From contig NZ_JAEF01000016.1 in the NCBI RefSeq assembly GCF_000518765.1, positions 1 to 64,000 of the forward strand: a stretch of 64,000 nucleotides of DNA. Direction: 5' to 3'. The notes under the pieces were generated by a model. The model was not told the DNA's origin, ran no database searches, and saw nothing but the letters and a program-made list of their open reading frames with translations. Both the position numbers and the translations under genes were made by a program. Each line of letters opens with the position of its first letter. Positions within the stretch are counted from its first letter, which is position 1. This DNA is from Ruminococcus flavefaciens ATCC 19208 (GTDB lineage: Bacteria > Bacillota > Clostridia > Oscillospirales > Ruminococcaceae). Positions 52,292 to 63,058 of this stretch are shown here, one piece after another.

Positions 52292-52930
52292 ATGACAGTA
52301 TGCAGGATAGATGACGCAGACAGACTTCACACTACATATCAGAGTAAGATGTCCGCGGGAACAGGCGTTACAATAATACTTTCGGTACTTATATTGTTTT
52401 TTGGACTGGTGGCATATGGCTTTATCGCTCTTTCCGACAGCGGTATAAAAGCAGGCTTCATTCTGTTTCTGATACCTCTGCTGATCGTGCTTCTGCTGAT
52501 TCTGAGGATAATAAGAAAAACAAAGAATGCAGGCTATTTCATGGCTTATGTTATTGATGAAAATGAAGTGTTTCAGATAGATATTGCAAAAGCCTGTACA
52601 AATGATACGCTTTTCGGTGAGCAGTACAGCATACTTCTGGACAGCGGTCTTGCGCGTATGAACCGCATTATGAAAAATCTGAAAAAGCTCCCCACATCTT
52701 CTTATGTAGATGAATTCGTCTGCAACAGACGGGTGGCTGAATACAGCGGAAGCGTTATAGACAAGGTATTTTCCATCAGTGAGGGCAAGGAGTTCCTTAC
52801 AGTAAAGGCACAGCTTACTGTTGTGAATAAGAGCTCCACTTTTGTTCCAACACGTAAGAAAACACTTTATATCCCACAGACATTCACGAATATGGACCAG
52901 CTCCGTTCGCGTCTGGAATATCTTATGTAA
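52292..52930 (+). CDS. Membrane protein of unknown function
   Basis: 212 residues, not recognised. Helices at ~23-47 and ~54-73 (TIILSVLILFFGLVAYGFIAL, FILFLIPLLIVLLLILRII) followed by a soluble domain (~85-212). The layout matches its upstream neighbour, so they are probably partners. ATG 52292 with GGGAGAAG upstream overlapping the preceding stop; translation coupled. No terminator before typA. Confidence 0.75.
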   Translation: MTVCRIDDADRLHTTYQSKMSAGTGVTIILSVLILFFGLVAYGFIALSDSGIKAGFILFLIPLLIVLLLILRIIRKTKNAGYFMAYVIDENEVFQIDIAKACTNDTLFGEQYSILLDSGLARMNRIMKNLKKLPTSSYVDEFVCNRRVAEYSGSVIDKVFSISEGKEFLTVKAQLTVVNKSSTFVPTRKKTLYIPQTFTNMDQLRSRLEYLM

Positions 52931-52997
52931 AAATCGGTGAAAGCCGTTTGCATATAAAGAAAGTTCAAAGTTAAATATAACTTGGAGGAAAGAAAAT

Positions 52998-54821
52998 ATG
53001 ATAAGAGAAGATTTAAGAAACATCGCCATTATCGCTCACGTTGACCACGGTAAGACTACCCTTGTTGACGAAATGCTCAAGCAGGGCGGCGTGTTCCGTG
53101 AAAATCAAGAAGTTGCCGAGCGTGTAATGGACTCAAACGACATCGAGAGGGAAAGAGGTATCACTATCCTTGCGAAGAATACCTCAGTAATGTACAACGG
53201 TACCAAGATCAACATTATCGACACCCCGGGCCATGCTGACTTCGGCGGCGAGGTAGAGCGTGTACTTGAAATGGTTGACGGCGTACTCCTGCTTGTTGAT
53301 GCAGCAGAAGGCCCTATGCCCCAGACACGTTTCGTACTTTCAAAGGCTCTCGAAATGGGTCACAAGATAATCGTAGTCGTAAACAAGATAGACCGTCCTG
53401 ACGCTCGTCTTGACGAGATAGGCGACGAAGTTCTCGAGCTTCTCCTTGATCTTGACGCAAACGAGGAACAGCTCGAAAGCCCGCTCCTTTTCTGTTCGGG
53501 CAGAAGCGGTACAGCTTCACTCAGCCAGTATGAGGCAGGTACAGACCTGAAGCCTCTTTTCGATACTATCATCAACTACATCGAGCCTCCGAAGGGCGAG
53601 GAGAATGATCCTCTCCAGATGCTCATTTCCTCTATCGACTATAACGAATACGTAGGACGTATCGGTATCGGACGTATCGTAAGAGGTAAGATAGGTGTAA
53701 ACCAGCAGGTAACAGTCTGTGATTATACAGGTTCAAAGAAGAACTACAATGCCAAGATAGTTTCACTTCTCCAGATACAGGGACTCAACCGTGTTCCGGT
53801 TCAGGAAGCACAGATGGGCGATATCGTATGGATATCGGGTATCGAGAACATCACTATCGGCGATACTATATGTGCAACAGATGCTCCTGATCCGCTCCCG
53901 TTCGTAAAGATCAGCGAGCCTACAGTTGAAATGACATTCTCCGTAAACGACAGCCCCTTTGCAGGACGCGAGGGCAAATTCGTTACTTCCCGTCAGCTCC
54001 GTGAGAGACTTTTCAAGGAGCTTCTCAAGGATGTTTCTCTCCGTGTTGAGGAAACAGAGTCTACAGACGCATTCCGCGTAGCAGGCAGAGGTGAGATGCA
54101 CCTGTCTATCCTCATCGAGAATATGCGCCGTGAGGGCTATGAGCTGGGAGTATCGACTCCGCGTGTACTCTTCAAGCAGGACGAGAACGGCAGAAAGCTT
54201 GAGCCAATCGAGCGCCTCGTTATCGACGTTCCCGAGGACTGCGTTGGCTCTGTAATGGAGAAGATAGGCGCACGTAAGGGCGATATGGTTGATATGCACC
54301 CGCAGGGAAGCCGTATGCGTATCGAGTTTCTTATCCCTGCAAGAGGACTTTTCGGCTATAAGAGCGAATTCCTCACTGATACAAAGGGCGAGGGCATCAT
54401 GAGCCACGTATTCGACGGCTATCAGCCGTACAAGGGCGATATCGAGCGCAGAAACACAGGCTCTCTTGTATCCTTCGAGACAGGCGAGGCTGTAACATAC
54501 GGTCTTTACAACGCACAGGAGCGCGGACAGCTCTTTATCACATCGGGTACTCCTGTATATGAGGGCATGATCGTAGGTGCTTCACCTAAGACAGAGGATC
54601 TTGTTGTAAACGTCTGCAAGAAAAAGCATCTTACAAATACACGTGCAAGCGGAAGCGATGACGCTCTCAGACTTGTACCTCCGAGAGTTCTCAGCCTTGA
54701 GGATTGTCTTGAATTCCTTGCTGATGACGAGCTCCTTGAAGTAACTCCCGAGTCGCTCAGAATCAGAAAGAGAGTCCTCAGCAATACACAGAGAGCTAAG
54801 GACAGAAGTAAAAAAGCTTGA
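52998..54821 (+). CDS. typA: Ribosome-associated GTPase TypA/BipA
   Basis: 607 residues, full length. G domain: [12 protein letters not shown] (P-loop), [11 protein letters not shown] (switch I), [16 protein letters not shown] (switch II), NKIDRPDAR (NKxD). Then EF-G-like domains II ([14 protein letters not shown]), III and V ([19 protein letters not shown]) and the unique BipA C-terminal domain ([55 protein letters not shown]). It assists 50S assembly and growth under stress. TTGGAGG upstream of the ATG. Confidence 0.97.
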   Translation: MIREDLRNIAIIAHVDHGKTTLVDEMLKQGGVFRENQEVAERVMDSNDIERERGITILAKNTSVMYNGTKINIIDTPGHADFGGEVERVLEMVDGVLLLVDAAEGPMPQTRFVLSKALEMGHKIIVVVNKIDRPDARLDEIGDEVLELLLDLDANEEQLESPLLFCSGRSGTASLSQYEAGTDLKPLFDTIINYIEPPKGEENDPLQMLISSIDYNEYVGRIGIGRIVRGKIGVNQQVTVCDYTGSKKNYNAKIVSLLQIQGLNRVPVQEAQMGDIVWISGIENITIGDTICATDAPDPLPFVKISEPTVEMTFSVNDSPFAGREGKFVTSRQLRERLFKELLKDVSLRVEETESTDAFRVAGRGEMHLSILIENMRREGYELGVSTPRVLFKQDENGRKLEPIERLVIDVPEDCVGSVMEKIGARKGDMVDMHPQGSRMRIEFLIPARGLFGYKSEFLTDTKGEGIMSHVFDGYQPYKGDIERRNTGSLVSFETGEAVTYGLYNAQERGQLFITSGTPVYEGMIVGASPKTEDLVVNVCKKKHLTNTRASGSDDALRLVPPRVLSLEDCLEFLADDELLEVTPESLRIRKRVLSNTQRAKDRSKKA

Positions 54822-54879
54822 TTTTTTCACAGAATCAACACATATAAACCATATAATTTGCAGAATTTGAGGTTATAAT

Positions 54880-55566
54880 ATGAAAAAGCTTATTATGACA
54901 TCGCTTTTATCAGCTGTATTGATAACTCTGACAGGGTGCGGAGATAAAGTCAAGGGCAGCACTGAAAAGCCCACAGAGAAAGAAACGACTTCCACCGCCG
55001 GTGAAGAGACTACAGAAGCAGGCTCCTATGCGCAGCTTGCCACTGTACGTGAGCGTAATATAGTTTCATCTGATAATTATGATTATGAGATATATGAGGG
55101 CGGAGTCATCATAACAAAGTATAAAGGCAAGGATACAGCGGTAGAGATACCTGCCGAGATAGATGGTACTCCCGTAAGAGAGATAGGCTTCTTTGCATTT
55201 GAAGCCAATGAGAATATCACCTCGGCGGCTCTTCCCGAAAGCATTCAGACTGTCGGAGAAGGCGCGTTTATCGACTGCACCTCGCTTAAAGAGATAAATT
55301 TACCCACAGGGCTTACCACAATAGAAAGAGGAGCTTTTGCAGGCTGTACATCTATTGAGGAAATAACTATACCTGAGGGAGTACAGAGCATACATGACGG
55401 CGCTTTTGCAGGCTGTATTGCTCTTTCTCAAATGACGGTGCTGAGCCGCGAACTTAAATATGAGAACTGGGGATTGGATGAACTTCCGAATTTGGTGATA
55501 TCTGCACCTGAGGACTCGGCAGCTGCCGAGTGGGCGAGTGCAATGGGAAAATACACCATATACTAA
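54880..55566 (+). CDS. LRR_5 (BspA-type) lipoprotein
   Basis: 228 residues. Lipoprotein signal with LTGC (Cys20), Thr/Glu-rich linker (~25-50), then four to five 23-residue LRR_5 repeats (VREIGFFAFEANENITSAALPESIQTVGEGAFIDC, each with G-F-C-SL--I-LP), ending in a short strand/helix (APEDSAAAEWASAMGKYTIY), the usual BspA C-cap. It would sit on the outer membrane leaflet. It is the first of three lipoprotein genes in a row, 58 bases after typA. The role may be surface binding. Confidence 0.82.
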   Translation: MKKLIMTSLLSAVLITLTGCGDKVKGSTEKPTEKETTSTAGEETTEAGSYAQLATVRERNIVSSDNYDYEIYEGGVIITKYKGKDTAVEIPAEIDGTPVREIGFFAFEANENITSAALPESIQTVGEGAFIDCTSLKEINLPTGLTTIERGAFAGCTSIEEITIPEGVQSIHDGAFAGCIALSQMTVLSRELKYENWGLDELPNLVISAPEDSAAAEWASAMGKYTIY

Positions 55567-55591
55567 ATTATTTTTTACTGGGAGGAAAACC

Positions 55592-56377
55592 ATGAAAAAC
55601 ATGAAACTTACAGCAGCAGTTTTAGCTGTTGCAGCTGCACTCCAGTGCTTTACAGGCTGCGGAAAGAAAGATCAGATCAAGGTCGAGGAAACAACTGCTC
55701 CGTCAGTCGGCGGCAGCGAGCTTTCGGGAGAAAACTTCGATCAGGAAGCTTACTTCAACAAGGTAATGGAAAAGATCCAGAATGCAGAAGTAGCCACCGA
55801 AGCACCTAAGCTTGGAACTCTCGGAGATAAGGTCACACCTGCCGAGGACTCCGAAGAAGCTAATTTAGGACCATATTATGTCAGCAGCAACGGCGTGAAG
55901 ATGTACTTTAACGACGAAGATTTCTCAAGCAACCTCATGCTCACACTTGAGCAGTATTTCCTTTCATTCCCTTCAGCTGACTATACTAAGTATACAAGCT
56001 GTGTGTTCCCGAGCTATATTGATGAAATGGGAGCATTTCTCCAGAAGGATTATAATTATGACCTCAAGACTTCATTTGCTAAGCAGTGCTCAAGCCTTGC
56101 AAAGCTTATGAACGGCGACTATAAGATAACACGTATCAGAGTTGAAAAGCCCGAGCAGTATACAGAGGGCGTAGACAACCTTGATAATTACTTCAAATCA
56201 CTTGACGACGTATTCGGCAAGGCATATTACGATCAGGTAAAGAGCGAAAGCGACGGTATCGTTGATGCCTGCTTCTATGTAATGGGTCAGGATTCCACAG
56301 GAAAAGAGACTATGATAGTAAGCGGATACGAAATAGTCTTTGCTCAGAAAGACGGCAGATATTATACATTTGGATAA
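55592..56377 (+). CDS. Lipoprotein of unknown function
   Basis: 261 residues. Lipobox FTGC at 22-25 in CFTGCGKKDQ, a Glu/Thr/Ser-rich linker, then a domain of ~170 residues (MYFNDEDFSSNLMLTLEQYFLSFPSADYTKYTSCVFPSYIDEMGAFLQ ...) ending KDGRYYTF. Not recognised; helical with an ending typical of NTF2-like or pro-domain lipoproteins. ATG 55592 has GGGAGGAA upstream. Its start is 25 bases after the LRR lipoprotein stop and its stop 14 bases before the next gene. Confidence 0.78.
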   Translation: MKNMKLTAAVLAVAAALQCFTGCGKKDQIKVEETTAPSVGGSELSGENFDQEAYFNKVMEKIQNAEVATEAPKLGTLGDKVTPAEDSEEANLGPYYVSSNGVKMYFNDEDFSSNLMLTLEQYFLSFPSADYTKYTSCVFPSYIDEMGAFLQKDYNYDLKTSFAKQCSSLAKLMNGDYKITRIRVEKPEQYTEGVDNLDNYFKSLDDVFGKAYYDQVKSESDGIVDACFYVMGQDSTGKETMIVSGYEIVFAQKDGRYYTFG

Positions 56378-56391
56378 GAGGCGACTTTTTA

Positions 56392-57060
56392 ATGTATAGG
56401 TTTATCACAAGGGCAGCAGCTTTGATAGCAGCTGTGACGATATCGTTTACAGCTGTATCGTGCAGCAGTGAAAAGAAAAGCGAAGAAAAGAATGCAGGTG
56501 CTCATCAGGATCATAATATGGCAGCAGTAAGCGCTGACGACGGTGATTATACTGACTATGCCGAAACAGAGCTGAAGCCCGATACTTCAGATGTGCCGCT
56601 GATGATAACTTTCCGCAAGACATTTGCCACAGATGCAGAGGCTGCGAAGGTAGCTGAATTCTACTATTCGATATCCGAAAAGAGCGTGGAGTATCTGGAG
56701 AGCAGTGTTCAGCCCGATGTGCTCAAATACAAGCTTGACGGCTCGGACGAACAGGAATACCTTGATGCTGAGTATGACTATATAAAGGATACTCTTGTCA
56801 AAGATGATTACAAGTTCACGGCAGTCACAATTGATGATGATGCCTCAAGCGATGAAAATATAAGCTATTATGATTCGCTGCTTGCAAAGGCGGCACCTGA
56901 CTTAAAGCCAACAAGCAAAAAGGTGTTCAAGGTAAACTGCCTTTACGAAAAGGGCGACGGCGGACAGCTTTCACTGGCAGCAAGACTGAGCGAAAACAAT
57001 ATGGACGAAATACAGGTAGCGGTCTATACCATAGACGGCAAGCCCTATGTCATATTCTGA
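56392..57060 (+). CDS. Lipoprotein of unknown function
   Basis: 222 residues. Signal MYRFITRAAALIAAVTISF with lipobox TAVSC, a Glu/Asp/His-rich linker, then a ~150-residue domain (TFATDAEAAKVAEFYYSISEKSVEYLESSVQPDVLKYKL ... LYEKGDGGQLSLAARLSENNMDEIQVAVYTIDGKPYVIF). The shape (helices then a strand-rich YTIDGKPYVIF end) resembles its neighbour at 55592, so the two are probably diverged paralogues. Last gene of the lipoprotein trio before a terminator. Confidence 0.78.
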   Translation: MYRFITRAAALIAAVTISFTAVSCSSEKKSEEKNAGAHQDHNMAAVSADDGDYTDYAETELKPDTSDVPLMITFRKTFATDAEAAKVAEFYYSISEKSVEYLESSVQPDVLKYKLDGSDEQEYLDAEYDYIKDTLVKDDYKFTAVTIDDDASSDENISYYDSLLAKAAPDLKPTSKKVFKVNCLYEKGDGGQLSLAARLSENNMDEIQVAVYTIDGKPYVIF

Positions 57061-57068
57061 TAAAAAGC

Positions 57069-57095
57069 AAAGGGACGGCATATGCCGTCCTTTTT
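57069..57095 (+). terminator. Terminator of the lipoprotein trio
   Basis: AAAGGGACGGCATATGCCGTCCTTTTT: perfect stem with T-run. Confidence 0.85.
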
Positions 57096-57113
57096 CATTT
57101 GGAATATGTAATT

Positions 57114-57143
57114 ATAGGGGACGGCGTCCTCGCCGTCCCCTAT
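57114..57143. repeat. Perfect 13-bp inverted repeat between convergent operons
   Basis: ATAGGGGACGGCG-TCCT-CGCCGTCCCCTAT. It is neither flanked by a T-run nor needed as a terminator, since each operon has its own. Its GGGGACGGCG style recalls the GTAGGGGCGGA palindromes at 8268-8589 and 37489-37600. Confidence 0.7.
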
Positions 57144-57158
57144 AAAGGCTAACAGATG

Positions 57159-57185
57159 AAAAAGGCGGACATCAAGTCCGCCTTT
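57159..57185 (-). terminator. Terminator of guaB
   Basis: AAAGGCGGAC / GTCCGCCTTT stem; on the minus strand it is followed by TTTC. Confidence 0.85.
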
Positions 57186-57189
57186 GCTG

Positions 57190-58755
<1,566 letters not shown>

Positions 58756-58819
58756 TTATGGTCAAATATGGTCGGGTTTTGGCGAAAAAAGCAATTTGAT
58801 ATATTAAAGTAACCAAGTG

Positions 58820-60028
58820 TTAAAGCGTCTGCACTCTTGCGTACTCGGCAAGAATAGCGGAAGCGTCCACGGAATCAATATTTCCGTCGCTGTTCCAGTC
58901 CGCAGCCTTTGACTGTTCCTCGGTAAATTTTCCTTTTTTGCCCGATGAGAGCAGAGCATACTCGGCAAGTACAGCGGAAGCGTCTACAGAGTCGATCTTG
59001 CCGTCGCCGTTCACATCTCCTCTGGTATCCTTACCCGTAAGGAAAGATATTTCCTGCTCCGAAGCATATTTCTCCGCAGCCGAGCCTTTTTCTCCTCTTA
59101 GCTGAAATCCTGAGATATTTATAGCGTCAGAGTTCAGGGAAATGTATTTTTTTCCGACAGCGTCTGTTCCGATAGATTTAACGGTGGGCGGGATATATAT
59201 ACCGCTGATATCCGCACAGCAGTAAAAGGCTCTGTCGCCTATAGATGTGATATTATCGGGAATTGATATATCACTCAGAGCGGTGCAGCAATAAAAGCAG
59301 TTTTCGGGTATCTCCGTCACGGACTTGCCGAATATGACGCTTTGCATGGCATTACAGCTCATAAAGCAGCCTTTTCCCAGTTTTGTCACAGAGTCGGGGA
59401 TAGTTATTTTTTTCAGTGAAAGACAGCCCGAAAAGGCGTGGTCATCTATAGTTTTTACAGTGTTTGGCAGAGTCACGGAAGTGATATCAGCCTTGCCGAA
59501 GAAAGCTCCCTTGCGAATGACAGTAGTCTTTTCGTATATCTCAGCGTCCTTGTCGCCTGCATAAAGCAGGAGAGTATCGCTGTTTTCGTAAAGACAGCCG
59601 TTTATATTGCTGTAGGTTGGATTTTTCTTGCTCACGTCGATATACAGGAGCGACGGGCAGGCAGTAAAGGCGTAATCGCCTATTTTTGCAACGCTGCTTC
59701 CGAGAGTTATTGTAGTAAGCTCAGTGCAGGCACTGAAAGCTCTTGCACCTATAGTCTTTACACTGTCGGGTATCATGCATACGGTTATATTCTCATTGCC
59801 CGAAAAAGCGTTTTCGGCAATTGAAGTAACGGGACAGCCTTCTATCTCGGAGGGTATCTGGAGCAATACATCATTTCCTGTACAGCCCGTGACGCTGACC
59901 TCCTTATTGCTTATTGTATAGCTGAGCTTGAAGCCTTCGTATATATTTTCGGCGCATACGGGAGCAGCCGAAAAGGCTGCGCTGATAATAACAGCAACGG
60001 CAGCTATAGCAGAGATCTGCCTTTTCAT
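58820..60028 (-). CDS. BspA-type LRR protein with a type I dockerin
   Basis: 402 residues. Signal peptide ~1-26 (MKRQISAIAAVAVIISAAFS). Residues ~35-330 are LRR_5 repeats (SLKKITIPDSVTKLGKGCFM, then SDISIPDNITSIGDRAFYCC), including a YSNINGCLYENSDTLLLYAG unit like those in the LRR pair at 17469. Residues ~339-400 are a canonical dockerin: GDVNGDGKIDSVDASAVLAEYA and WNSDGNIDSVDASAILAEYA, with two D-N-D-G-x-I-D calcium loops and near-identical helices. This dockerin differs from that of the four enzymes. It would attach an LRR protein to a cohesin. It starts 2 bases after the amidohydrolase stop, as the last gene of the fabD-aroE operon. Confidence 0.85.
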   Translation of the reverse strand: MKRQISAIAAVAVIISAAFSAAPVCAENIYEGFKLSYTISNKEVSVTGCTGNDVLLQIPSEIEGCPVTSIAENAFSGNENITVCMIPDSVKTIGARAFSACTELTTITLGSSVAKIGDYAFTACPSLLYIDVSKKNPTYSNINGCLYENSDTLLLYAGDKDAEIYEKTTVIRKGAFFGKADITSVTLPNTVKTIDDHAFSGCLSLKKITIPDSVTKLGKGCFMSCNAMQSVIFGKSVTEIPENCFYCCTALSDISIPDNITSIGDRAFYCCADISGIYIPPTVKSIGTDAVGKKYISLNSDAINISGFQLRGEKGSAAEKYASEQEISFLTGKDTRGDVNGDGKIDSVDASAVLAEYALLSSGKKGKFTEEQSKAADWNSDGNIDSVDASAILAEYARVQTL

Positions 60029-60029
60029 T

Positions 60030-61199
60030 TTATACCTCCCTGCGGCATATCTCGCCGCTTACCATTACGAGAACCGGTTCGCACATAAGGTCGAGGGGAT
60101 TATCGCCCTTGCGGTAGAGCTGCAAGTCAGCGTCCTTATCCTCAATGAGTGAGCCTGTGACATCGTCTATACCCAGTATCTCAGCAGGGTACAGGGTAAT
60201 AGTCTTTACAGCCTCATCGAAGCTGAGACCGCCCTTTACAGCTGCCTGAGCCGAAAGAGGGAGGTACTGTATAGGGGTAACTGTATGATCTGTGCATATG
60301 GCTATCTTTACTCCGTTTTCGTGGAGCACCGCAGCGTTTTTCAGTTCAAGTCCGCGCATTTCGGGCTTGCAGCGGTCACACATGAGAGGACCACATATCA
60401 CAGGGACTTTTTCCTCAGCAATGATATCGGCTATCTTGTGACCCTCGGTTCCGTGTATGATAACGGGGTCAAGTGCAAATTCCGAAGCTATGCGCATAGC
60501 CGTGCAGATATCGTCTGCGCGGTGACAGTGGAAGAAAGCCTTTATCTTACGTTCCAGCAGTGGCATGAGAGCCTCGCATTTGATATCGTACTCAGGGGGA
60601 TCGTAGTTCTCGCTGTCGGAGTAATAGCTGTCCATATCGTGAACATAGCGGCGAGCCTTGTAGAGTCCCTCGCGTATAAGAGCGGTTATCGCCATGCGTG
60701 TAATGGGAGTTTCTTCCCGTCCGTTGTACACATTCTTGGGATTTTCACCCAGAGCGAACTTGATGCCGCACTTCTTTATGAGCATATTGTCTACGCGCCT
60801 GCCGTTTGTCTTTATGGCAGCTATCTCGCCGCCGCAGGGGTTTGCACTTCCGGGGCTTGAAGCCGCAGCGGTTATGCCGCGCATACGTGCTTCCTCAAAG
60901 CAGCGGTCGAAAGGGTTGATGCCGTCGATAGCTCTCATCTGAGGGGTGAACGGGTCTGTGGACTCGTTGCAGTCATCGCCCTCAAAGTCGAGGCCGTCCT
61001 CAATTATACCGAGGTGAGTATGAGCGTCGATAAAGCCGGGCATGAGCAGACCGCCCTGAGCATTGATGCTGCCCTCGGGTATCTCCTCGGGAGCCCCCTC
61101 GCCTATAGCCTTTATCTTGCTGTTTTCGGTTTCTATCCAGCCGTTTTCGATGACTCCGCGGGAGTCAAGGGTGTGTATCTCAGCATTGTAGATAAGCAT
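60030..61199 (-). CDS. Amidohydrolase family protein
   Basis: 389 residues. TIM-barrel amidohydrolase: GLLMPGFIDAHTHLGI (HxH metal pair), the SPGSANPCGGEIAAIKTNGRR block, the metal Lys/His region (FFHCHRADDICTAMRIASEF, VIIHGTEGHKIAD) and the catalytic Asp in AICTDHTVTPIQYLPL; the C-terminal part rejoins the beta-sandwich (DADLQLYRKGDNPLDLMCEPVLVMVSGEI). It looks like the imidazolonepropionase-like/dipeptidase branch. Substrate unknown. The start is 8 bases after aroK's stop with a weak ribosome site, so it is probably coupled. Confidence 0.85.
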   Translation of the reverse strand: MLIYNAEIHTLDSRGVIENGWIETENSKIKAIGEGAPEEIPEGSINAQGGLLMPGFIDAHTHLGIIEDGLDFEGDDCNESTDPFTPQMRAIDGINPFDRCFEEARMRGITAAASSPGSANPCGGEIAAIKTNGRRVDNMLIKKCGIKFALGENPKNVYNGREETPITRMAITALIREGLYKARRYVHDMDSYYSDSENYDPPEYDIKCEALMPLLERKIKAFFHCHRADDICTAMRIASEFALDPVIIHGTEGHKIADIIAEEKVPVICGPLMCDRCKPEMRGLELKNAAVLHENGVKIAICTDHTVTPIQYLPLSAQAAVKGGLSFDEAVKTITLYPAEILGIDDVTGSLIEDKDADLQLYRKGDNPLDLMCEPVLVMVSGEICRREV

Positions 61200-61206
61200 G
61201 GTATGC

Positions 61207-61704
61207 TCACTTTCTCAGGACTTCAACGATCCTGTCTGTGTTTTCAACGGGGCTGCCCGTGCAGTCTATCCTTGCTGTGCAGTGTTTGAGGTAGATATCT
61301 CTGCGAGAATTATAAAGTGCCTCAAGCTCTTCCTTTGTAGACTTTACAACGATAGGACGGTTAGTATCGTCCTTGATGCGCTGATAGCAGGTCTCGAAAG
61401 GAACATCGAGGAAGATAACAGCCGAGCCCGAATCCTTTGCTGCCTTTGCAGTATCGGGATTGAGCATAGCACCGCCGCCGCAGGCTGCAACAGTAGTCTT
61501 GCCGCAGAGTGACTTCACTATCTCCGCCTCTGTCTGACGGAAGAATGGTTCGCCTTTTTTCTCAAATATCTCGGGGATAGTCATTTCGAGAGTTCTTACG
61601 ATTATGTCATCGGTGTCGCAGAAGCCGCAGCCCAGTTTTTTAGCTGCAAGCTTGCCTATAGTTGATTTTCCGCAGCCCATAAAGCCGCATAAGAATACAG
61701 TCAT
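61207..61704 (-). CDS. aroK: Shikimate kinase
   Basis: 165 residues. Walker A GFMGCGKSTIG, shikimate-binding CDTDDIIV and FFRQTEAEIV, the AACGGGAML loop, and the lid with RPIV (NRPIVV) near residue 115. It phosphorylates shikimate in aromatic amino-acid synthesis. In the same operon as aroE. AAGGAG before the ATG. The esterase gene lies 13 bases upstream. Confidence 0.94.
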   Translation of the reverse strand: MTVFLCGFMGCGKSTIGKLAAKKLGCGFCDTDDIIVRTLEMTIPEIFEKKGEPFFRQTEAEIVKSLCGKTTVAACGGGAMLNPDTAKAAKDSGSAVIFLDVPFETCYQRIKDDTNRPIVVKSTKEELEALYNSRRDIYLKHCTARIDCTGSPVENTDRIVEVLRK

Positions 61705-61717
61705 ATTTTACTCCTTT

Positions 61718-62605
61718 TTACTTTTGAGTCTCAAAGAAATCAAGTATCAGTTCATTCGTATCGAATCTGTTGTATTTTTCGGAATACCACGAATGACCGC
61801 CGCCCTTTACAGTAAGCTCCCGGATCTGTCTGTGAGTTTTAGGATTTTCGTATATGTTCAGCACCGAACCGTTGCCGACTTCGTGGGACTCAGACAAATC
61901 GGCATTTATGGAGCTTATTCTGTGCTCCATGACCTTTTCTATGGACGGTGCGGGATTAGTCTCGGCAGTACCGTCCCATTCCTTCGGAACAAAATCATCA
62001 TTTTCGCCTGTAAGCTGGAAAAAGCTTATATCCGAGCCTTTCCGCTTATCCCATATGCTCTTCTGCATATATCCTGCAACACAGGCAAGTGCAGAGAAGG
62101 TGCCGTCCGCCTTTTCGGCAAGGGTATGCATCATACACGCACCGTTGCTGAAGCCTGCGGCGTATATCCTGTCTTTGTCGAGGGAATACTTATTTTGCAG
62201 ATATTCAGCCAGTGATACAAGAAATTCCGTATCCTTGTTGTCGAATGGGACAGCAGCCGAATTCCAGCCGTTTGCAGAGGTTTTGTCTCTCGGGGAAGGT
62301 GCTCCCGTAACATATACCACGGCATATCCGAGGGGATTGGCTTTTTCTTCAAAACGGATACTGTTCCGGAAGCCTTCCGCCGAGTCTCCATAGCCGTGAA
62401 GCATTATCACAAGAGGAGCATTTTCAGTATTATGGGGCATATCTGCGATAAAATCATGCTTTACGCCGTCAAATGTGCAGGAATACTTGTTTCCGCCTAT
62501 GCAGGAAATATCCTGAAGCCGAAGCTTTTCAGCCTTTTTCTGTTCGCAGCCCGAAAGGACTATTGCGGCAGCCAGCAGAAAAGCAGCTGTTTTTGTGACT
62601 TTCAT
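61718..62605 (-). CDS. Lipoprotein esterase of the PHB-depolymerase/CE1-like fold
   Basis: 295 residues. Lipobox LSGC at Cys20. Alpha/beta-hydrolase: oxyanion LVIMLHGYGDSAEGF, nucleophile Ser in AAGFSNGACM (GxSxG), acid Asp probably in TGENDDFVP, and the His in VKGGGHSW. Closest pattern: LpqC/feruloyl or acetyl-xylan esterases. A membrane-bound esterase fits the polysaccharide lifestyle, although substrate is not proven. The start overlaps the GNAT gene end by 4 bases (ATGA). Confidence 0.82.
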   Translation of the reverse strand: MKVTKTAAFLLAAAIVLSGCEQKKAEKLRLQDISCIGGNKYSCTFDGVKHDFIADMPHNTENAPLVIMLHGYGDSAEGFRNSIRFEEKANPLGYAVVYVTGAPSPRDKTSANGWNSAAVPFDNKDTEFLVSLAEYLQNKYSLDKDRIYAAGFSNGACMMHTLAEKADGTFSALACVAGYMQKSIWDKRKGSDISFFQLTGENDDFVPKEWDGTAETNPAPSIEKVMEHRISSINADLSESHEVGNGSVLNIYENPKTHRQIRELTVKGGGHSWYSEKYNRFDTNELILDFFETQK

Positions 62606-63057
62606 TTTTTTGCACTCAGTGCCATTTTTGAAAGGGGCACCTTGTCATCTTCTATCATTTTCTCACCTGTAAACTCGAAGCCGTGGTGCTTATAGAAGGC
62701 TTTTGCGCGTATATTGTATTCAAGGACCCACAGCCATGCTGCGCCCAGTTCATTTACAGCATAGTTAAGAAGAGTCTGACCGATGCGCATATTCTGAAAT
62801 TGCGGTTCTACGAAGAGCTTTTCTATCTCATCGCCCTTTACACGGACAACGCCCTTGACTACGCCGCAGTCATCATAGACCCATGTATTTTTCAGTTCTT
62901 CCGATCCGGCTGCATATTCCGAAGCCATATCCACAACATTCAGCTCGTTGAAGTAGTAATCGTCGTTGAGAAAATAAGGATAGAAGTTCACGCGGTAATT
63001 TGTTATGATTATTTCTGCGATTCGTGAAGCATCGCGGGCTTTGGCAGGTCTTATCAT
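62602..63057 (-). CDS. GNAT-family N-acetyltransferase
   Basis: 151 residues. GNAT core: MIRPAKARDASRIAEIIITNYR at the start (strand 1 and helix 1), then VVRVKGDEIEKLFVEPQFQNMRIGQTLLNYAVNEL with the acetyl-CoA pyrophosphate loop Q-N-M-R-I-G-Q, and YNIRAKAFYKHHGFEFTGEK at the end. Substrate unknown. It lies 1 base after aroE's stop in the operon. Confidence 0.9.
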   Translation of the reverse strand: MIRPAKARDASRIAEIIITNYRVNFYPYFLNDDYYFNELNVVDMASEYAAGSEELKNTWVYDDCGVVKGVVRVKGDEIEKLFVEPQFQNMRIGQTLLNYAVNELGAAWLWVLEYNIRAKAFYKHHGFEFTGEKMIEDDKVPLSKMALSAKK

Positions 63058-63058
63058 A

